Made by a program: the position numbers and the translations under genes. This document shows positions 33,229 through 35,304 of a DNA stretch of 35,304 nt, in pieces. The notes under the pieces were generated by a model. The model did no database searches. It was given only the letters and a program-made list of their open reading frames with translations, and had not been told where the DNA came from. This DNA is from a virus. Numbering within the stretch: position 1 is the stretch's first letter; each line of letters begins with the position of its first letter. The DNA lies in IMG/VR virus record IMGVR_UViG_3300023176_002508, positions 1 through 35,304 of that record; one strand, 5' to 3'.

Positions 33229-33383
33229 ACATTGAGGAATTGACTAGGGTTGATGCGAATCAATTGATTCAGGAATTGACTCAGGAAAATTCTCAGTTGC
33301 GTCTTGAGATGATGGCACAGAAAGGTGTTATTAATAAACTCATCGCTGCTCTTGAAGAATCAGATCAAGAAATCGAAGAGTGA
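33210..33383 (+). CDS. Small coiled-coil protein (57 aa)
   Basis: A short gene: AGAGG at 33198-33202, seven bases before the ATG at 33210, and an overlap with the terminase end of 19 bases. It encodes 57 residues with a single long amphipathic helix ('DANQLIQELTQENSQLRLEM' then 'NKLIAALEESDQEIEE') of heptad character and a Glu-rich tail. A dimeric or trimeric coiled coil coupled to the terminase is suggested. No family is recognised. Confidence 0.6.
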   Translation: MARESVNIEELTRVDANQLIQELTQENSQLRLEMMAQKGVINKLIAALEESDQEIEE

Positions 33384-33613
33384 TCTAACAAAGCGGGAGT
33401 CGGCTTCCTAACAGAGCGATCTAACAAACTTGTGTTAGTTTGCTCCGTTAGGTGGCCTAAACCTCCCGATGAGCCTGATTTTACATTTTGTAAAAAAGTC
33501 TCGTTCGTGACACATCGTGGTCAAAACGGAGATAGTGTTTATTTCGTGGTCGGGACACCGGCCAGATACATAAAGAGTTCACCAATAAGGTGACACAAAA
33601 CTAGGAGCATTAA
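33384..33613 (+). other. 230-base structured intergenic region
   Basis: Besides the long hairpin there are three smaller stem-loops: 33479-33495 (7-bp stem, 3-base loop), 33547-33564 (6 bp including one G-T pair) and 33579-33593 (5 bp). The word GATCTAACAAA occurs at 33382-33392 and 33418-33428, and TCGTGGTC occurs at 33514-33521 and 33544-33551. The ribosome site AGGAG (33604-33608) for the next gene is at its end. No coding frame is evident. Confidence 0.6.
33394..33468 (+). ncRNA. Long multi-part hairpin after terminase
   Basis: Nested arms pair in order: 33394-33399 with 33463-33468 (6 bp), 33402-33404 with 33455-33457, 33407-33412 with 33447-33452 (6 bp), 33414-33417 with 33442-33445, and 33421-33426 with 33433-33438 (6 bp), closed by a 6-base loop. 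Small internal loops separate the arms. The arms contain CTAAC and GTTAG words. It lies in a gene-free 230-base spacer. It could be a structured RNA or a protein-binding DNA site such as a packaging or regulatory site. No known RNA family was recognised. Confidence 0.55.
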
Positions 33614-33970
33614 ATGTTCAGCATTTCAAAGGTAGACCATTTCCCAGAGATTACTCGTCAGGGTAGAACTTCTGAAGAACTTCAAGCAATTATTAATGCG
33701 CTTGAAGATTCCGCTAGCAAGGGCGAGCGTTTCTGCATTGGTGGTATTGATTCAGGTAATGCCTACAATTCGATGCAACAGCGCATTAGAGCACAGGCTA
33801 AGAAATTGAATCTCAAAGTCACTATCCGCTACGACAAAGATCAGGCTAATCTTTACTTCAAGGCTTCTCGTATGGGAGCAGAGAAGGTTTCTACAGAATC
33901 AGTTGAGGAACTTGGTGTGACTGCAAATGAGGCTGGTGCAAAGCCTGCTTCAAAGCGTGCTACTAAGTGA
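33614..33970 (+). CDS. Small basic phage protein, function unknown
   Basis: A 118-residue protein with AGGAG at 33604-33608. 'FSISKVDHFP' starts it; a helical segment ('SEELQAIINALEDSASKGE') and a beta/alpha core with 'RIRAQAKKLNLKVTIRYDK' follow, and the tail is Ala/Lys-rich ('AKPASKRATK'). The basic tail suggests nucleic-acid or phosphate-rich binding. It is followed by a strong terminator, so it ends a transcription unit that may begin in the structured region upstream. No family is assigned. Confidence 0.6.
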   Translation: MFSISKVDHFPEITRQGRTSEELQAIINALEDSASKGERFCIGGIDSGNAYNSMQQRIRAQAKKLNLKVTIRYDKDQANLYFKASRMGAEKVSTESVEELGVTANEAGAKPASKRATK

Positions 33971-34009
33971 TATTCATTTAGTAATCAATAAAAACTAAAT
34001 AAAGTTTTT

Positions 34010-34041
34010 CCCCCGACCTGCAAGGGTCGGGGTTTTTTTTT
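34010..34041 (+). terminator. Strong intrinsic terminator
   Basis: An 8-bp perfect GC-rich stem (34011-34018 with 34025-34032), 6-base loop, followed by nine T (34033-34041). It also has an A-rich stretch upstream. It ends the transcription unit of the terminase region. Confidence 0.92.
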
Positions 34042-34049
34042 GCTATAAT
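34042..34049 (+). promoter_or_regulatory. Promoter right after terminator
   Basis: TGC then TATAAT (34044-34049), an extended -10 beginning next to the terminator T-run. Transcription should begin at 34055-34058, at or very near the GTG/ATG start of the glycosyltransferase, giving a leaderless message. No -35 is visible and the same TGCTATAAT word occurs at 13189-13197. Confidence 0.55.
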
Positions 34050-34057
34050 TTCTTGTG

Positions 34058-34861
34058 ATGGAACGTACTGAACAAAAAGTTGAAATTACTCATGAGCAAA
34101 TTGCTAATTGGTATCCGATGATTGCAACACCTTGCTATGACAAGCAAGTAAGCGAGCCTTACTTTTCTTCAATGATTAAACTGGTTAACGGATTTAATAT
34201 GTTGAATATGAACTTTGCAATCAGCACGGTTTCTGATTCTTTGGTTACAAGAGCTAGAGACAACCTGGTCGCTAAGTTTATGTCGAACCCAGACTTTACT
34301 CACATAATGTTTATTGACGCAGACATCGGATTTGATTACGAAGATATTATTAGAATGCTATGGCATGATAAAGATGTTATTACTGGATCTTATCCGATTA
34401 AGAAGATCAACTGGAATAAAGTTGAAAAGATGGTAAAAGACGGTGTGCCTGTAGAACAACTTATGACTAAGAGTTTAAGATACGTTGTGAATCCAATTCA
34501 AGGTACTAAGGGTGAAGTAGAAGTAGATAATGGTGCTCTAAAAATTCATGATGCGGGTACTGGCTTTATGTTGATTAAGCGTGAAGTCATTGAAAAGATG
34601 ATTGAGGCTTACCCCCAGATGAAGTTTAGAGATGATACCGGTTCTTTGAATGAAGAGGAAAAGAAGTGGACTTATCACTTCTTTGCAGATTATATTGATG
34701 ATGATGGTAGACTTTTGTCTGAGGACTATGGTTTTTGTAGATACTGGCAAAAACTCGGTGGAGATGTTTGGGTTGATGCTTCTGTTGATATGCTTCACTT
34801 AGGTAGAATGGAATTTGAAGGCAAGATGATTGACTTTTTAGAGACAATTATTGTTCCTTAA
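34058..34861 (+). CDS. GT-A (family 2-like) glycosyltransferase
   Basis: A 267-residue protein from ATG at 34058 (268 from GTG at 34055; the leaderless promoter fits either). 'SLVTRARDNLVAKFM' precedes 'HIMFIDADIGFDYEDI', which carries the DxD metal-binding motif (Asp88, Asp90 counted from the GTG), then 'DKDVITGSYPIKK'. Near the C-terminus is 'DYGFCRYWQKLGGDVWVDA'. This is a GT-A fold transferase of the type often found in tailed phages. Acceptor is unknown: DNA, virion protein or cell surface are possible. It has its own transcription unit between a terminator and the repeat region. Confidence 0.82.
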   Translation: MERTEQKVEITHEQIANWYPMIATPCYDKQVSEPYFSSMIKLVNGFNMLNMNFAISTVSDSLVTRARDNLVAKFMSNPDFTHIMFIDADIGFDYEDIIRMLWHDKDVITGSYPIKKINWNKVEKMVKDGVPVEQLMTKSLRYVVNPIQGTKGEVEVDNGALKIHDAGTGFMLIKREVIEKMIEAYPQMKFRDDTGSLNEEEKKWTYHFFADYIDDDGRLLSEDYGFCRYWQKLGGDVWVDASVDMLHLGRMEFEGKMIDFLETIIVP

Positions 34862-34868
34862 AATTGAT

Positions 34869-34886
34869 TACGAATTTCGTATTTTT
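34869..34886 (+). terminator. Weak AT-rich terminator-like hairpin
   Basis: A 5-bp stem (34869-34873 with 34877-34881) with a 3-base loop, then five T. It follows the glycosyltransferase stop by eight bases. The stem is short and AT-rich, so efficiency would be low. A second stem-loop (34891-34895 with 34902-34906) follows directly. Confidence 0.35.
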
Positions 34887-34958
34887 CTGAGAACGCTTTA
34901 CCGTTCAAAAATATATATTAAAATTTTTATGAAATTTAGAGTTAGTTTCGTACCTGTT

Positions 34959-35141
34959 CTAACCTAACGCACCCGCTGGGCCGCTCGCCGCATCTAACCT
35001 AACATCGGTGCCGCGACTAACCTAACTTGCCGCCCTGCGCTTTTAGCCGAACTAACGCTAGCTCATTTCCGCAACTAACAAACCTGGCAATGGCCGAACT
35101 AACAGACCAGGCTTTCGACCACCCTTTCTTACGTCGCTAAC
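34959..35141 (+). repeat. Phased CTAAC direct repeats in a GC-rich spacer
   Basis: The 335-base spacer 34862-35196 has no credible coding frame. In it CTAAC occurs as a tandem pair (CTAACCTAAC) at 34959, 34994 and 35017, and singly at 35052, 35075, 35099 and 35137. Spacings are 35, 23, 35, 23, 24 and 38 bases, the first five near multiples of 11.7. Most copies share a CCG-A/G-type lead-in (for example CCGCATCTAAC, CCGAACTAAC). The opposite orientation (GTTAG) occurs at 34941. The patch is clearly richer in G/C than the AT-rich flanks. It has the layout of iterons or repressor operators. Confidence 0.75.
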
Positions 35142-35196
35142 ATTAAACTTATCCAAAGGTGCACGAAGCTAAATCCAAACTGATAGTGTAAACACC

Positions 35197-35304
35197 ATGA
35201 CCCGGCTATTCTCAAAAATAGTTCACCTAACGCAACTAGAGTTAGGTGCAACTATTCTTCGTGCTTTAGCTGTGTCTATTCTTGTAAGTTTATTATTATC
35301 TTTA
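35197..35304 (+). CDS. Partial ORF at right edge, possible membrane protein
   Basis: ATG at 35197 opens a frame of 36 codons running off the window. The first residues ('MTRLFSKIVHLTQLELGATI') are followed by a hydrophobic stretch ('LRALAVSILVSLLLSL') like a membrane anchor or signal sequence. No ribosome site is present. An inverted repeat lies within its first codons. It may be a real gene start or a chance frame. Confidence 0.4.
   Translation, partial: MTRLFSKIVHLTQLELGATILRALAVSILVSLLLSL
35217..35256 (+). repeat. Inverted repeat containing CTAAC/GTTAG
   Basis: An 8-bp perfect arm (35224-35231 with 35241-35248) with a 9-base loop, extended by a 7-bp arm (35217-35223 with 35250-35256) past a single bulged base. 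The inner arms contain CTAAC and its complement GTTAG, the same word as in the direct repeats upstream and the hairpin after the terminase. It could be a protein-binding operator or an RNA hairpin. Confidence 0.65.

Noticed and set aside
35090-35140. A 16-codon ORF in the repeat region
   Set aside because: Too short, no ribosome site, and the stop is supplied by a repeat copy; the region is full of stops in all forward frames.
34959-35141. CTAACC repeats as telomere-like DNA
   Set aside because: The tandem copies are only two units long and separated by unrelated bases at regular spacing, unlike telomere arrays; a protein-binding site array explains this better.

Overview
The window is a stretch of a tailed double-stranded DNA phage genome, probably a long-tailed siphophage. 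All recognisable genes are on the + strand, tightly packed, and often joined by ATGA, GTGA, TTGA or TAATG overlaps. A WhiB-like Fe-S regulator (15485-15781), a protein class essentially confined to Actinobacteria and their phages, points to an actinobacterial host. The low G+C, A/T-rich sequence suggests a low-GC actinobacterium, perhaps of aquatic origin; that part is inference. Left edge to about 12.7 kb is the distal tail module: a tape measure protein cut by the left edge, two paralogous tail proteins, a large tail-tip/hub protein carrying PA14-like and LamG-like carbohydrate-binding modules, a fibre with an S74 self-cleaving chaperone, a small holin-like membrane protein and a further structural protein.

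From 12.7 to 16 kb lie an HNH endonuclease, a metallophosphoesterase, a second small membrane protein, and a block of small putative regulators (zinc ribbon, MerR-type, WhiB-like). From 16 to 29.6 kb is a nearly complete replication and recombination set: DnaB-like helicase, a primase split by an apparent -1 frameshift, a probable ssDNA-binding protein, a HAD deoxyribonucleotidase, a C5-cytosine methyltransferase with a second gene embedded in another frame, a full-length DNA polymerase III alpha subunit, an unusual methyltransferase/kinase-like fusion, a RecA-like ATPase, a Cas4-like PD-(D/E)XK nuclease, a RuvC-like resolvase, and several small zinc-binding or helix-turn-helix proteins. From 29.7 kb come a GT4 glycosyltransferase, terminase small and large subunits, small proteins, and a GT-A (family 2-like) glycosyltransferase.

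The right end holds the most unusual non-coding DNA. A long multi-part hairpin follows the terminase (33394-33468). A locally GC-rich 335 bp spacer (34862-35196) carries phased CTAAC repeats, which share their core word with that hairpin. A strong intrinsic terminator (34010-34041) is followed at once by a promoter for an apparently leaderless gene, and several other promoters in the window have the same leaderless layout.

The strongest points for follow-up are the overlapping gene inside the cytosine methyltransferase (19866-20219, own Shine-Dalgarno, sharp base-composition boundaries), the CTAAC repeat and hairpin system, the split primase, and the methyltransferase/kinase-like fusion. No tRNA, rRNA, CRISPR array, integrase or insertion sequence was seen.
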